Shown here: piece by piece, positions 11,940-23,274 of the stretch
How the letters are laid out: each line of letters opens with the position of its first letter
Numbering within the stretch: the first letter of the stretch is position 1
Assembly (NCBI GenBank): GCA_949592205.1
Contig: CATIUR010000005.1
Location: forward strand, 130,839,277-130,903,276
Length of the DNA stretch: 64,000 nt
Reading direction: 5' to 3'
Source: Helichrysum umbraculigerum
Lineage: Eukaryota > Streptophyta > Magnoliopsida > Asterales > Asteraceae
Translations under genes and position numbers: made by a program
The notes under the pieces: model-generated
Told to the model about the DNA's origin: nothing
Seen by the model: only the letters and a program-made list of their open reading frames with translations
The model's database searches: none

Positions 11940-12285
11940 TTGGAGATTGGAGATGGGAGATTGAAGATTGAAGATTGGAGATTATTATTATTATTATTAT
12001 TATTATTTGATGAAGACATACGTCAATATTTAAAGACCTTAGGTGTCAAAATTGTAGAACATAATGTTGTTTTTGTATAATAAGAATGATACTATCACTA
12101 TATGAATAGCTCATAATCTTCTCACACACGAAACCAAGTAGTATAAATATAATATTGTATTGTATTTTAAGGTTTATATAACGTATTCAATTTCGTTCCA
12201 TATACTTCGATTGTGAAATCTCAACTTGGCTCGTTGCGTTGACGTGAATTTGGAATTTTAATTCTCTCATTACTTTACTAATTAT
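11940..12285. repeat. repeat flanking the first Helitron, right side
   Basis: GAGATTG tandem units, an (ATT)n tract, then the TGATGAAGACATACGTCAA block and about 200 bp through TTGACGTGAATTTGGAATTT. It is a direct repeat of 16045-16375 and of the shorter piece at 1690-1825. The two long copies differ by scattered substitutions and lie about 4.1 kb apart. They have no TG...CA ends, so they are not typical LTRs. Confidence 0.7.
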
Positions 12286-12289
12286 TAAT

Positions 12290-14270
12290 GAAAAATGATA
12301 ACAATAGTTTTAAAAGTTGTTATCATAGTAATTACATATTTCTTCACTTTAAACATTACAAATATCAAATATACCAACTTCAATTTCAAAATATCATATA
12401 TGCCCAAATCCTCAATTTATTTATAATTTAAATTATAATATCAATATTAATCTTCAAAAAATAGGTTCATGACTATTATACCCTTTGTGTCTGTCTCTTA
12501 AAAGTCTTGTATGAATGTGTTATACAGATCTAATAATAATTGTTTGGTGTTCAGTATATCGGTTTGTATTGGTTTACTTTTAAATGAAATTTGTATTAAG
12601 GATTTGAATTGTGATAGATTTTGGATTGATGAGTCCAAATATATTAATTAATTAATAGAGATAATATTGTTTATGATGCCAGTTTGTTATTTGTATTGAT
12701 ATTTAACAATACTATTTTATTTAAAATTGTATTGATATTGTTTTTTCAAATAAGCAAATTTACTGACTCAGCAGGTAAATACTATTTTGTACTTAATAAA
12801 TAACTATCTTTGCAGTGCATTAGTGGTTTTCGTCCATCTAAGTTACTTTTTTAATTCAAATCAACAATCTATAATGCGTTACTTTGTCTTTTTAACTTTG
12901 ACGAAAGATGACAATACATGACAACTCAGATGCAGGCTATTGACCCAAATGACGTTAACACAACCTAAGAAGATTAAATGGTAAATTATTTTAGGGATGT
13001 AAATCGAGATATAGAGAAATTAGTGGCAAAAGAGTAAATTAATTAATCAAAAAATGAAACCCACCAAAAAATGAAAAAAAAAAAAAAAAATTCGTCGAAA
13101 GTATGCCTTGAGGGACGACAAATCGAAGGGGAGAAAACGCTGAATTTAATGGTGCAATTTTCATAATTTTTGGATTTGTCTTTTGTGAGATAATTGATGT
13201 TGGGGGTAAATGGGTTTTGTACATGTGGAACATTCTCTTTGTACACATGGCTTGATATCATTGGTTCCCTCATTCTGACACAAATTCCTAGTCTCATTTG
13301 AACCCTACCCTATCATCATATATGTATTTCATCAATTCATGAATCACAAACATTCTAAATAACCGAATTCATCAAATTTATACATACAAATCGCCAATTC
13401 ATCATAATCCACATTCATCGAAAACTATGAATTTTTGATGTAAATTTTGGATTTTTGTAAAAATTTTGATTTGTTAATTATGACGTTAAAATTAAATGAA
13501 TTGCATCATACAAAACTTATAAACAAGTAATTAATGTGACAAATTATGTCACTGGTGCGTGAGATCTTTGTATTTAGGATTAGCATGCACTTCTTCCCTA
13601 TATATTCTAAACTGTACGATTTTATGTAGACAGGACCCATTGATTTTGGAGGCCCTGTACAACAATAAAAATTTAGGCCTTTAAACATGAAAATTTTAAA
13701 TGTATAAATGTTCTAGTTAAAATTTCTAAGAACATAATTAAGTAAAATGACAAACGCAAATTGCGTTTTTATCTCAATGAAACACATTAATGCTGGCAAA
13801 TTCTGCCCATTTGCTTCACATTTAGGCAATTCTGGGTATAATGACATAAAGTTTGGGTTCTTATGGACTGGAGAAATTTTATGAATGGGCTTAATTGGGT
13901 AAAACTCAAATCATGAATGGATCTAAATAAGTGGCCATCATGTTATATTTTTTATATTATATAGTTAAAAGTGTATAACTTATTTTGGAAGAGATATATA
14001 TCTTAGTGAATTAGAACATTTTTTTATGAAATTTTTAAATAGCTCGTTATGACCCGAGCCCGTTTAGACCCGCTCCCGATTAGACCCGAGCCCGTTTATA
14101 CCCGCGTCCGTTTTGACCCGTAGCCCATACCCGCCCAACCCGCCCATTTTGCCAGCTCTAAAACACATTAATTAAAATTACTTTCTATGATAAATGTCAT
14201 CCTTATATCAATTTACACTAACATTTGAAGTTGTGTTTGATACCAATCTATTTCTTAGAACTACAATTTT
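12290..14270. other. non-coding stretch
   Basis: AT-rich with no credible gene. It contains the second copy of the 600-775 repeat (13056-13215) and a tract of repeated GACCCG/ACCCGC words at 14047-14150 ending TGCCAGCTCTA, of the kind seen near plant DNA-transposon ends. I could not define an element. Confidence 0.5.
13056..13215. repeat. dispersed repeat, copy 2 (partner at 600-775)
   Basis: Direct-orientation partner of 600-775, sharing AGTATGCCTTGAGGGACG and GGTGCAATTTTCAT, with a longer A-run at the left. Confidence 0.65.
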
Positions 14271-14278
14271 TAAATATA

Positions 14279-14545
14279 TGTTATATATTTTGGTAAACCA
14301 ATAGTATGTAATTATGAAAACGATTGTAGAAGTTTATGACGATACACTGAATGTAAACTTAAATAAAAACATAGTCAAAAGTCATATAAGAAACATTCAA
14401 TTGTTAAATCTATGTTATATATTTTGGTGAACCAATAGTATGTAATTATAAAAACAATTGTAGAAGTTACTGACGATACATTGAATGTAAACATATATAA
14501 AAACATAGTCAAAAGTCATGTAAGAAACATTTGCATAAACTTATG
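14279..14545. repeat. tandem duplication, about 135-bp unit
   Basis: Two adjacent copies beginning ATGTTATATATTTTGGT and ending near AAAAGTCATRTAAGAAACAT. A third partial piece of the unit end recurs at 14909-14948. No coding sequence. Confidence 0.75.
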
Positions 14546-15012
14546 AAGGTCAAAAACTCAGCATGAGATTTAAAACTGCCCCAACTAGCTGACCTTTAAA
14601 CCTTGACCATTTGAGCTACCTTGAAAGCTTTTCAAGTTTTTTACCATTAAATAAATATACAAACTTTAAGAATTTGAGACTACCTTAACATCGGGCCTGA
14701 TTTTATGATCTCGATTAGATTTGATGATACTTAAGTTAATGGAATAATTAATTCTTGACGTTAACATTGTTTAATAAAAATTTGATGTACTAAGCCGTTT
14801 CGCGAACCCTTAGAGAAAAATTTCCATATATAACTCAACACTTTAAAATCAAATTAAAGTTCTTATATATTGTTAATTAAAGTTAAAATTTCTAGAAGGT
14901 GTTGTATTGTCATAGTCAAAAGTCATATAAGAAACATTTTCATAAACTTACAAAACCTTTGGTTGTTGAATCGAGAATATCTTAACAAAGTTAAAAATAC
15001 GTAAGGGTAATG

Positions 15013-15014
<2 letters not shown>

Positions 15015-15072
<58 letters not shown>
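15015..15072. repeat. (TA)n microsatellite
   Basis: About 28 TA repeats. The flanking 14550-15885 region is AT-rich, and I see no gene or defined element in it. Confidence 0.95.
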
Positions 15073-15074
<2 letters not shown>

Positions 15075-15885
15075 TAGTTTTATTCTTATTTTATAAAAAA
15101 AAAACATCTTGCATAAGAAGGGTTTTCATGTCATTGGTGTTTAAAATTTTTTGATTTCTTTTATTAATACCTTAAATTCTTGTTAATCGACTAACTTTTG
15201 AATTATGAAAAAGTGATATACTCAAACGAAAAAAATCCAAATTTATATTTCTTCAAAAGTGTCACACACGTACGTTAAAAATTTATTTAGGAAAAATTTC
15301 AATTAACCTGAAGTTATTCATAGTGAAAGGCATTTTGATGCAAGAAACTTTTTTGAAGACTATTATATAAAAATAACTTTTAAAGCATTATATTTGAAAT
15401 GTGTGTAAGAGATTGTAAACTTTTTCAAAATTTACAAAGAAAGACGCATTCATGTCGAAAAAGTAGACATGACCATGAATACATTTGAAATAGATTACAT
15501 AAGAGGTAGTATGATTATTGTTATAAGAATGCATGATGTGTCATTACAAAAAATCTGTAATATGACTGCTTATATATAATAAGATAATGTAATGATATGA
15601 AGGTTAAATTAAAGGAAATTATGGATTGGAACGGAAAGAGTGTCTTTCTAAAGAAGAGAAATATAGAATGTGTCGAAATAGCAACTACGACAAATTTGAA
15701 GGAAATTACATAAATTTAATTTATAAAAAATTGCTATACATGTTTTGTATAAGAAAATTTATATTTAACAATTGTTCAAAGGATGGATTTGCCAAACAAA
15801 AGTCATAAGATGTATTATTTTAGGTATTCAAGTCATATTATATTTTAATAAAGAGTTATTATTATAATGTTATTACAAAAGGTCC

Positions 15886-16020
15886 TATGGCCTAGCGGTA
15901 TGTGGGAAACCTTTTAACCTAATGGTTGTGGGTTCAAGTCTTGTAGGAGGCAATTTGTAAATATTTGTGGTTGTATATAATAATCGTAGGTAGATAGTAT
16001 AGATTTGTCTTCCTAAAAAA
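15886..16020 (+). mobile_element. tRNA-derived SINE
   Basis: A-box-like TGGCCTAGCGG near 15889 and B-box-like GGTTCAAGTCT near 15930, then an AT-rich tail ending CTTCCTAAAAAAA next to an (ATT)n tract. It is the same general family as the copies at 3145 and, on the minus strand, near 57010-57125. Confidence 0.65.
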
Positions 16021-16022
16021 AA

Positions 16023-16077
<55 letters not shown>

Positions 16078-16078
16078 T
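16021..16078. repeat. (ATT)n microsatellite
   Basis: About 18 ATT repeats directly after the SINE tail. A shorter (ATT)n lies at the equivalent place in the direct repeat at 11980. Confidence 0.95.
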
Positions 16079-16375
16079 GTTGAAGACATATGTCAAGATT
16101 TAAGAGCTTAGGTCAAGATTTAAGAGCTTAGGTATCAAAATTGTAGAACATGATGTTCTTTTTATATAATATGAAGAATGATACTATCACTATATGAATA
16201 GCTCAAAATCTTGTCACACACGAAACCAAGTAGTATAAATATAATATTGTATTGTATTTTAAGGTCTATATAGTATTCAATTTCGTTCCATATACTTCGA
16301 TTGTAAAATCTCAACTTGGCTCGTTGCGTTGACGTGAATTTGGAATTTTAATTATCTCATACTTTACTAGAGAGT
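16045..16375. repeat. third copy of the Helitron-flank repeat
   Basis: A direct repeat of 11980-12285, with a small internal duplication of AAGATTTAAGAGCTTAGG near 16097. Confidence 0.7.
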
Positions 16376-16928
16376 ACCTCTGACATTCGTATCATATTCA
16401 ATGGTACGTGTCCGCCTCATACGCAAAGAGTATTAACGTCGGGCAAATTACATGTCCATAAATTACCCACGTATGCTGAAATATTAATTCGAACTCCTGA
16501 CATATAGGTTACATATGTAAAGTTTGGACATTTGCAGTGACGATACCATTTAAGTAATACCCAATTTGTTGCTATCATAGTTAATGTACAATCATTTATA
16601 GAAACATTTCAATGATAGTTCGTCATCATCAAAAGTCGTTATTATAAAACGGTTATTTGCTTAACCAAGTTATCTCATTTCCTGACTGCGAATGAATAGT
16701 TGAATACCGACTAATTAGTTACTCCTTATTAGTTAATTATTAGTCAATACATGCAGCTTTTGTGAAGCAGCCATCTATATGTTCGGTCAAGGTATTGTAT
16801 AATATGTCAATTCAATCAAATTGGTGCAGGAACCGTCGGTGGGGGTGATGCTATTTGCACGGTAGGAAAAGATGTGATTTGACCGAGAGTGATACTGACC
16901 TTCCAAAACTCCTAATCATATTATATAA

Positions 16929-17269
16929 GACCGTTCCCAACCCACACCGTCGGCTCTCGTCAGTTTCAAACTGACGGACCGACGCGGATGGCACCAAGCC
17001 GTCAGTCGGTTCGTCGGTTTCCTTCCTTCGGTCCTCCGACGCGAACAATTTATCTCGTCTGTTTCAATTCTTTTTTAATTATTATTTTTGTGTGTGTATT
17101 ATTAAAGGTAAATTGGTAAATGCGGGTCCAGAAATATGAAGTGACAGAGCAGGGATGGGAGGAGTCTGTCAGTGTTAGTCAGTTTCAGTCAGTTTTCTGA
17201 AAAAAGCTGACGTGGCGCTGACGTGTCTCTGTCAGTTTTAGTCAGTTAGTTTTTGGGTTGGGAATGGCC
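16929..17269. mobile_element. PIF/Harbinger (Tourist-like) MITE
   Basis: Terminal inverted repeats GACCGTTCCCAACCCA and, on the other strand, GGCCATTCCCAACCCA. They are flanked by the 3-bp target duplication TAA at 16926-16928 and 17270-17272. It is 341 bp and GC-richer than its surroundings, with repeated GTCAGT/ACTGAC words. No ORF. The TIR and TSD agree with a Harbinger-type MITE. Confidence 0.75.
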
Positions 17270-18038
17270 TAATATATTATATTACTTCTATTTAATTAAT
17301 GTAGTATTTCATTTTTCTTTAATAACTTTTTCTATACAATGTTTAAAATAATTACGAATATATATTCATGATCAGTGTAATTTTATCTACATTTCGACAT
17401 AAATTTTATGGTCATATGTAATATATTTAACGAAAGCATTTTTTAGTCTCGAAATCAACTTTTTTTATATCAAAATGTAGATAAAAATAAACTGGTCATA
17501 GTGGTATATTTATTTAGATTTATAATATAACATATGTAAGAAAATTTATTAGCCAAAAACACAATAATGCGTTAATAAAACTATTTTCTACTTATAATCA
17601 ATGTATGCGCGGTATGAAACGATTCAAGTTATTTGTACGAATGTGTTTTTTTATCTCATATCGACTTTTTATATATCATAGTGTGATTCCTCTTTCGTCC
17701 CAAATTAATTGTCCACTAATTAAATTCAATTTGTTTTATTAATGCATTATTGTGTTTTTTACTAATAAATTTTCTTACGTTATAGTATAAATCTAAATAT
17801 ACCACTATGAACAGTTTATTTTTATCTACATTTTGATATATTTAAAAAGTTGGTTCCGAGAATAAAAAATGCTTTTGTTAAATACATAACGTATGACGAT
17901 AAAATTTATGTCAAAATGTAGATAAAATTACACTGATCATGAATATATATTCGGAATTATTTTAAACATTGTATAGAAAAAGTTATTAAAGAAAAACGAA
18001 ATACTACGATAATTAAATAGGAATAATATAATATATTA
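17270..18038. repeat. large inverted repeat (hairpin), about 310-bp arms
   Basis: Arm 1 (17270-17582) and arm 2 (17736-18038) are reverse complements over almost their full length, with scattered mismatches, around a loop of about 150 bp. Arm 1 begins at the TAA next to the Harbinger MITE. No TIR/TSD signature of a known superfamily is obvious. A transcript through it would fold into a long hairpin, a possible small-RNA source. Confidence 0.75.
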
Positions 18039-18390
18039 AATTAAATATGACACATATGCCATCAATCACCTCACGTCTCCCGTCGCTTTCCAGAGTGTAA
18101 AACACACTTTTAAGTGTGTAAATAGAATTTGCCGTCGGTGGGAGTAGCAAGAGGATCGATTTAGGATTTTACAATTTTTTAACATCTAACTTAAATTAAG
18201 CTAAATATGTAAATCTTAATACATTAAAACCTTAACTATACGTACAAAAATATAAAGACATACACCATACAACAAACTACAAACATACAACATACAAAGT
18301 TAAATAGAAATAACTATAAATATATTATCTTTAATTACCTAATTACACAAACGTACACATATTACATAAAGATCGTGTATGTATTTATAA

Positions 18391-18780
18391 GGGTTAATGG
18401 CGCAGATCGCCAACAAACTTTCACTTTTTTACCAAGTTAGGGTATGAACTCAATTTATTACTCTGATAGGTAACAAACTTTCAAAAAAAAGTTCGAGTTA
18501 GGGAATATGCCCTTGGGTAACCGGAATAACCGGTCATTTTGATTTTTTAGTTGGCTTTTCAATTTTTGAAATGCCACATCCGTTATAAATAAACCGCCAC
18601 GTGTAGGTTTTTATCGGGCACCTCATCATTTTATAACTTAAACCGGTTATATAAAAAAAGTTGGTTTCCTAAATCGACACAAAATATGAAAGTTTGTTAC
18701 CTACCAGAGTAATAAATTATATTTGTATCCTAACTCGGTAAAAAATGTAAAGTTCGTTACCTATATGCGCTATAAACCGG
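18391..18780. mobile_element. MITE with long (about 110-bp) TIRs, MULE-like
   Basis: The left end GGGTTAATGGCGCAGATCG and the reverse complement of the right end CGGTTTATAGCGCATAT align through about 110 bp of each arm, including ACAAACTTTC and ACCAAGTTAGG / ACCGAGTTAGG. TTTATAA occurs just outside both ends and could be part of a 9-bp target duplication. No ORF. It lies about 270 bp upstream of the cis-prenyltransferase start. Confidence 0.55.
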
Positions 18781-18987
18781 GTTTATAAACATATCCAACA
18801 CAAACACATGCAAAAAGCATAAAACACAATATTCCATTTCAGTCACTTCCATCAACTCGCCCACAATAATCATGACACGCGTTTATAATTATAAACACAG
18901 CAAACACATTAAAACTAAAATAACACATTTTATATGAATGTGTAAATTAACCTAAAGTATAGGGGTTATGTATGTAATTGTTTCAAC

Positions 18988-18998
18988 TATATATAAAA
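18988..18998 (+). promoter_or_regulatory. TATA box of the cis-prenyltransferase gene
   Basis: TATATATAAAA lies 56 bp upstream of the ATG at 19054, which leaves room for a 5' leader of about 30 nt. This is typical plant core-promoter spacing. The start site itself is inferred. Confidence 0.55.
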
Positions 18999-19053
18999 AG
19001 TTAAAAACAGGTTTCATTTATATCATCATAAAAACAAGAAGAAAACAAAAGAT

Positions 19054-20521
19054 ATGGCTTATAATCTATCTCCCATTAAGCATGACATCATTTTGCCAAG
19101 TTTCACAACTAAACCTTGTTTAGTTTCCAATCCACATTCTTCCTACCCTAAAATATTCTTAAATCAAGTGTCTTCGATAGATTCTAAGAAAGTTTGTGCA
19201 ACGATTACAAATGTAACAACGAATTTGATTTACAGAGATGTCAAACCGAAAAACCGAGGAGAGAAACTGAAGTTACCTGTGGGTCTTGTAGAAGAACCAA
19301 TGCCAAAACATATAGCGTTCATAATGGACGGAAATCGTCGATGGGCACAGGAAAAAGGTTGGTCTCCGATGACTGGTCATAGTGCCATGAGAAAGACACT
19401 GCAGTCTCTCCTCCTAAAATGTATCAAATTAAAAATCAAAGCCGTTTCGATCTATGCATTTTCTACTGAAAATTGGACTCGGCCAACTGTGAGTAAATTT
19501 GCCAATTCCTCTGTTTTGCCCACAAGTGTCTCTAACGACATATTAGAGATCCGAAATATGTCATAATTATTAACCGTACGTATAATATAATTATAATTAT
19601 AAGATAATTGCAGGAAGAAGTTGATTTCTTAATGGAGATGTATGAAGATTTATTGAGGACAGATGCAGAGGTGCTCTTGAGGTATATCATCGTATGTGCT
19701 TCATAGTAATCACTAATACCATTCAATTAAAAATGAAAACGATAATAAACATCAAGGTTTTGCTTTAAAACGTGTTTGTTTTATGTTTTTGCATGTCTAA
19801 AAGTTTGGTTAATAGAAAGAAATATCATTAATATCGAAATATTATAATATATATACCTTTAATCTTATTTTTAAAAAATCGAAGCAGTTTTATTGTAAGT
19901 GTTTATTACTTTATTAAGTAAAGATCAAAAGTTCATCACGAAATGATTGAAGTGTTAAAAACAAAAACAAAAAAACAAAGAGTCTTTTATTTTTTTGGTT
20001 TTTTTTCTCCATTGATTGTAGACACAACCTTTGTTGAGTTCCGGAATGTAAGTGTTATCTTGCTCCATGACAAGTTTATTTCTGTAATTTTCAGTCTTGG
20101 GTGTCAAGTAAGTGTAATGGGAAGAAAATCGGATCTTCCTGAGTCATTTCAAAAGCTCTGCGTCGAAATAGATGAGAAATCAAGGTTGAACTCAGGAACG
20201 CATGTTAATTATGCAATCAACTACAGCGGCAGATACGACATAATTCAAGCTTGTAAAAGCATTGCAACAAAAGTCAAGGAAGGCGATCTTGTTCCGAACC
20301 AAATCAATGAAACAACTTTGAAACACGAACTCGGTACAAAAACGATTGAGTTTCCTTACCCTGATCTAGTTATACGTACGAGTGGAGAAATTAGGCTTAG
20401 TAATTTTATGTTGTGGCAAATGGCATATAGTGAGCTTTATTTCACGAAGAAATACTTCCCGGATTTTGTGGAAGATGATCTTATTGAAGCGATACTTGCA
20501 TTTCAAGAAATGCGTAAATGA
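19054..20521 (+). CDS. plastid-type cis-prenyltransferase (three exons)
   Basis: Joining 19054-19488, 19614-19681 and 20095-20521 gives an intact 309-residue protein. The introns are GT-AG, with phase 0 and phase 2 junctions. Cis-prenyltransferases condense isopentenyl diphosphate onto an allylic diphosphate in Z configuration. DGNRRWA at 92-98 holds the catalytic Asp92; FSTENW is at 136-141 and RTSGEIRLSNF at 262-272, ending in WQMAYSELYF. The spacing from EEVDFL to SVMG equals that of bacterial undecaprenyl diphosphate synthase, which supports the chosen splice sites and the skipping of a tempting exon-like piece at 20022-20048. The first ~55 residues are Ser/Thr/Lys-rich and poor in acids, so probably a chloroplast transit peptide. 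The family also includes plant neryl and lavandulyl diphosphate synthases; chain length cannot be read from this sequence. Confidence 0.9.
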
Positions 20522-20844
20522 TCGGATGTCTTTAGGATCACATATACCTGAAAGCAATTGTTACGCAGGGAACTCATAATAATGTAAAAATCTGTGTGTT
20601 AATTATGTCGACTTTTTGAATCGTGATGAAATATATTTTCGTCTTGAAATTGGATGGATATTTATTCCGGACATTTTATGGTATTTACTACTAGTATTTA
20701 GAAACTTTTATTCTTGTGATATCTTTAATTATTAATTTGTTGTCTAGTTAAAGAAGGGTGTTAGTCATAGTTAACAGTTAATACTCAAATACTGATTACA
20801 TGGTTTAACCTCGACAGGAACAGTAATTAAAGACTTATAAAGTA

Positions 20845-21098
20845 CTCCCTCCGTCCCAAATTAAGTGTCTTGGTTTGACTTTTTGAGTCTTTCCTTTTCA
20901 ACTTTGACCTTAAATATTTTTGTTTGTATTATATAATACTTGGTGCAAAATATATGTATGGATTGGATTTTAAATATATTTTCATTGGTATAATTTTCAT
21001 AAAGTAATATATAACACAAACAAAAATATTTAAGGTCAAAGTTGAAAAAGAAATACTTCCAAATCTGATACAGGACACTTAATTTGAGACGGAGGGAG
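20845..21098. mobile_element. Stowaway-type MITE
   Basis: The ends CTCCCTCCGTCCCAAATTAAG and its complement CTTAATTTGAGACGGAGGGAG are perfect Stowaway termini, with TA target duplications at 20843-20844 and 21099-21100. It is 254 bp, AT-rich inside and non-coding. It lies 320 bp downstream of the cis-prenyltransferase stop, so it could end up in the transcript's 3' region. Confidence 0.9.
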
Positions 21099-21659
21099 TA
21101 TAAAATAAATATATATTCAAAAGTTGGCACTAACAAAGCAATTTAATTTTTCACTTGTGTAACTAGTTTTAAGACCCGTGAAAACACGGGATTGATAAAA
21201 AGGTAACTTTTAATACTTTTGTGTAAGTTATATCTATATGGTTATAATGAGTCTTTAATTTGTATATAGTAATTTTTATTTATTTTAGCAATAAAACTTG
21301 TGAGGCCGTAGTTTTTATTGGAAGATTAGGGCATAAAGTTAATATATTAACATGTTATTTTATGTCTTTTTTATTTTATTTAAATAAAATTTTTTTTCAA
21401 TTTTTTTTTCTGTTAGCTGATATTTAGTAATTAGTTAGCATAACAAAAAAAAAAAGATTCCAAATTTTTACAAACCAATTTATATATAATATTACTGATT
21501 ATTGATATTGATAGATATGTAAGATCAATTAAATTTGATATGGGCCGATTTTTTTTATTGGGCTTACGGATCAATATGATATTTATGGAAATGGGTTATA
21601 CCATTATGCCAATTAATCCAATTATAATGTACAAATATAATTTGCTAAAAGAAAATTAG

Positions 21660-22408
21660 TAAACGAAATATGTGTTTGGAGTACTGAAAGTTTTTTGTGA
21701 TTTTTGTGAGCATTGAAAGTTATAGGCTAATATATATGGGAGGTGATAAATACAACAATGTTTTTGATTCAAACATCAATTTTATGTTTTACAGTGTTTG
21801 TACTGCAAGCTTTAATACTTGTACAGTGTGTTGTATGGAGTAATTTATTTGTTGTATATATCAACTCCCAATATATATACACACATCAGTTAATGGAAAA
21901 ACTTTAATGTGAGCTTTTGAAGATGGATGATATCAACATTAATGGGTAAATGTTGGAAACTGTTGTGAGAAATGAAATGATTTACGGAGTGACACTTGTA
22001 CAGGTATTAATTTAGTGGGTTTATGAAAGGACGTTTTTACGGCTTATGCATGTTTCCAATGTAGGTGTAGGTGTAACCACATAGTAAGGATATGAACAGT
22101 TTTGTGTTACTTGTTAGGTTGGTTTTAAATTTTATTTCAAATTAATTATAAAAAAATAAATAATTTGTAACCATCAAAGTTCAGTGGAATATAACACCAT
22201 AGTAAGTAAACGTAATAAAAGTACTGGTAATATAAATTTATAAATGTGAGTTTCAGTTGTAAGGGAAAAAAATTCTCATTGACTGATGTTATATATTAAA
22301 AAGTAGTTGTAAAACTGAAGTAATATGAGTACATTTGTTTCTATTCATCAGAGTTACTTTGGTTTACAGTGGGTTATGTTAAAAAGAATAGAATTTTTGA
22401 CTTTAGGC
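21660..22408. other. non-coding Helitron body
   Basis: AT-rich, with no gene, RNA or further element recognised up to the CACTA end. Confidence 0.5.
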
Positions 22409-22995
22409 CACTACTAGAAAAAATGCATATTCCAACGGGAAAATTTCGTTGCTGAACAAGTAAATTCCGTTGGTAATATCGATCATCAACGGGTTTACCA
22501 ACGGAAAGGGGGTGTGGCAAAAAGGCTCGTTGCTAATCGCATTTATCAACGGAATTCTTCGGTCTGTTGTTAAAACACCAACAGATACGTCGTGGATGAT
22601 TAAAAATTGTCTGTTGGTAATTCTATTAGCCGAGAACTCGAGTTCCGTTGTTAAATTGGTAAACTACCAACTGGTATTCCGTTGAATATTACAAATTTCC
22701 CGTTGGTAATTCTAGTACCCGAGAGCTCAAGTTCCGTTGGTAAAATCTATGACTACCAACGGATATGCCGTTTGTGAACATATAGACTCCTGTTGATAAT
22801 ATTACTAGCTAAAATCTCTAGTTCCGTTTGTATATTTATAAATTACCAACGAGAAATTTTTATATCTAACAACGGATTTCATATCCGTGGCTATTTTGTA
22901 AACATCCTTTATCAACAAATGTATCCCGTTGGTATTTCAACCACAAACTCCGTTGTTGTTTTAAAATATCATCATCTCCAACCCCTAGAAATCCG
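22409..22995. repeat. CACTA left subterminal repeats
   Basis: About twenty copies, in both orientations, of a short word around CCAACGGA / TCCGTTGG (variants ATCAACGG, CCGTTGTTAA, CGTTGGTAAT). In En/Spm elements such subterminal motifs are the TNPA binding sites that bring the ends together. The array is matched at the other end (34830-35376). Confidence 0.85.
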
Positions 22996-22998
22996 TTG

Positions 22999-23056
<58 letters not shown>
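22999..23056. repeat. (TA)n microsatellite
   Basis: Long TA run directly inside the left subterminal array of the CACTA element. Confidence 0.95.
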
Positions 23057-23060
<4 letters not shown>

Positions 23061-23274
23061 TGTATATACACATTATATTATATATTAAACAAATCAAACA
23101 TGCATATTAAAATGAACATCCAAGTTTTACAAAATAAAGCCAATTTATTGCCATAATCTGAACCATCTTCTTTCAAGCAAAAATCTAAACAAAGAATCAA
23201 ATACGAAATATTTAAAAACTAGAAGTAGTCTTGCAAGATTAAATCTGAACCAACATCGCCACTTACAACCCTAT

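Noticed and set aside
20022..20048. An extra exon TTFVEFRN between exons 2 and 3 of the cis-prenyltransferase
   Set aside because: No donor/acceptor combination keeps the frame, and the direct exon 2 to exon 3 join already gives the family spacing.
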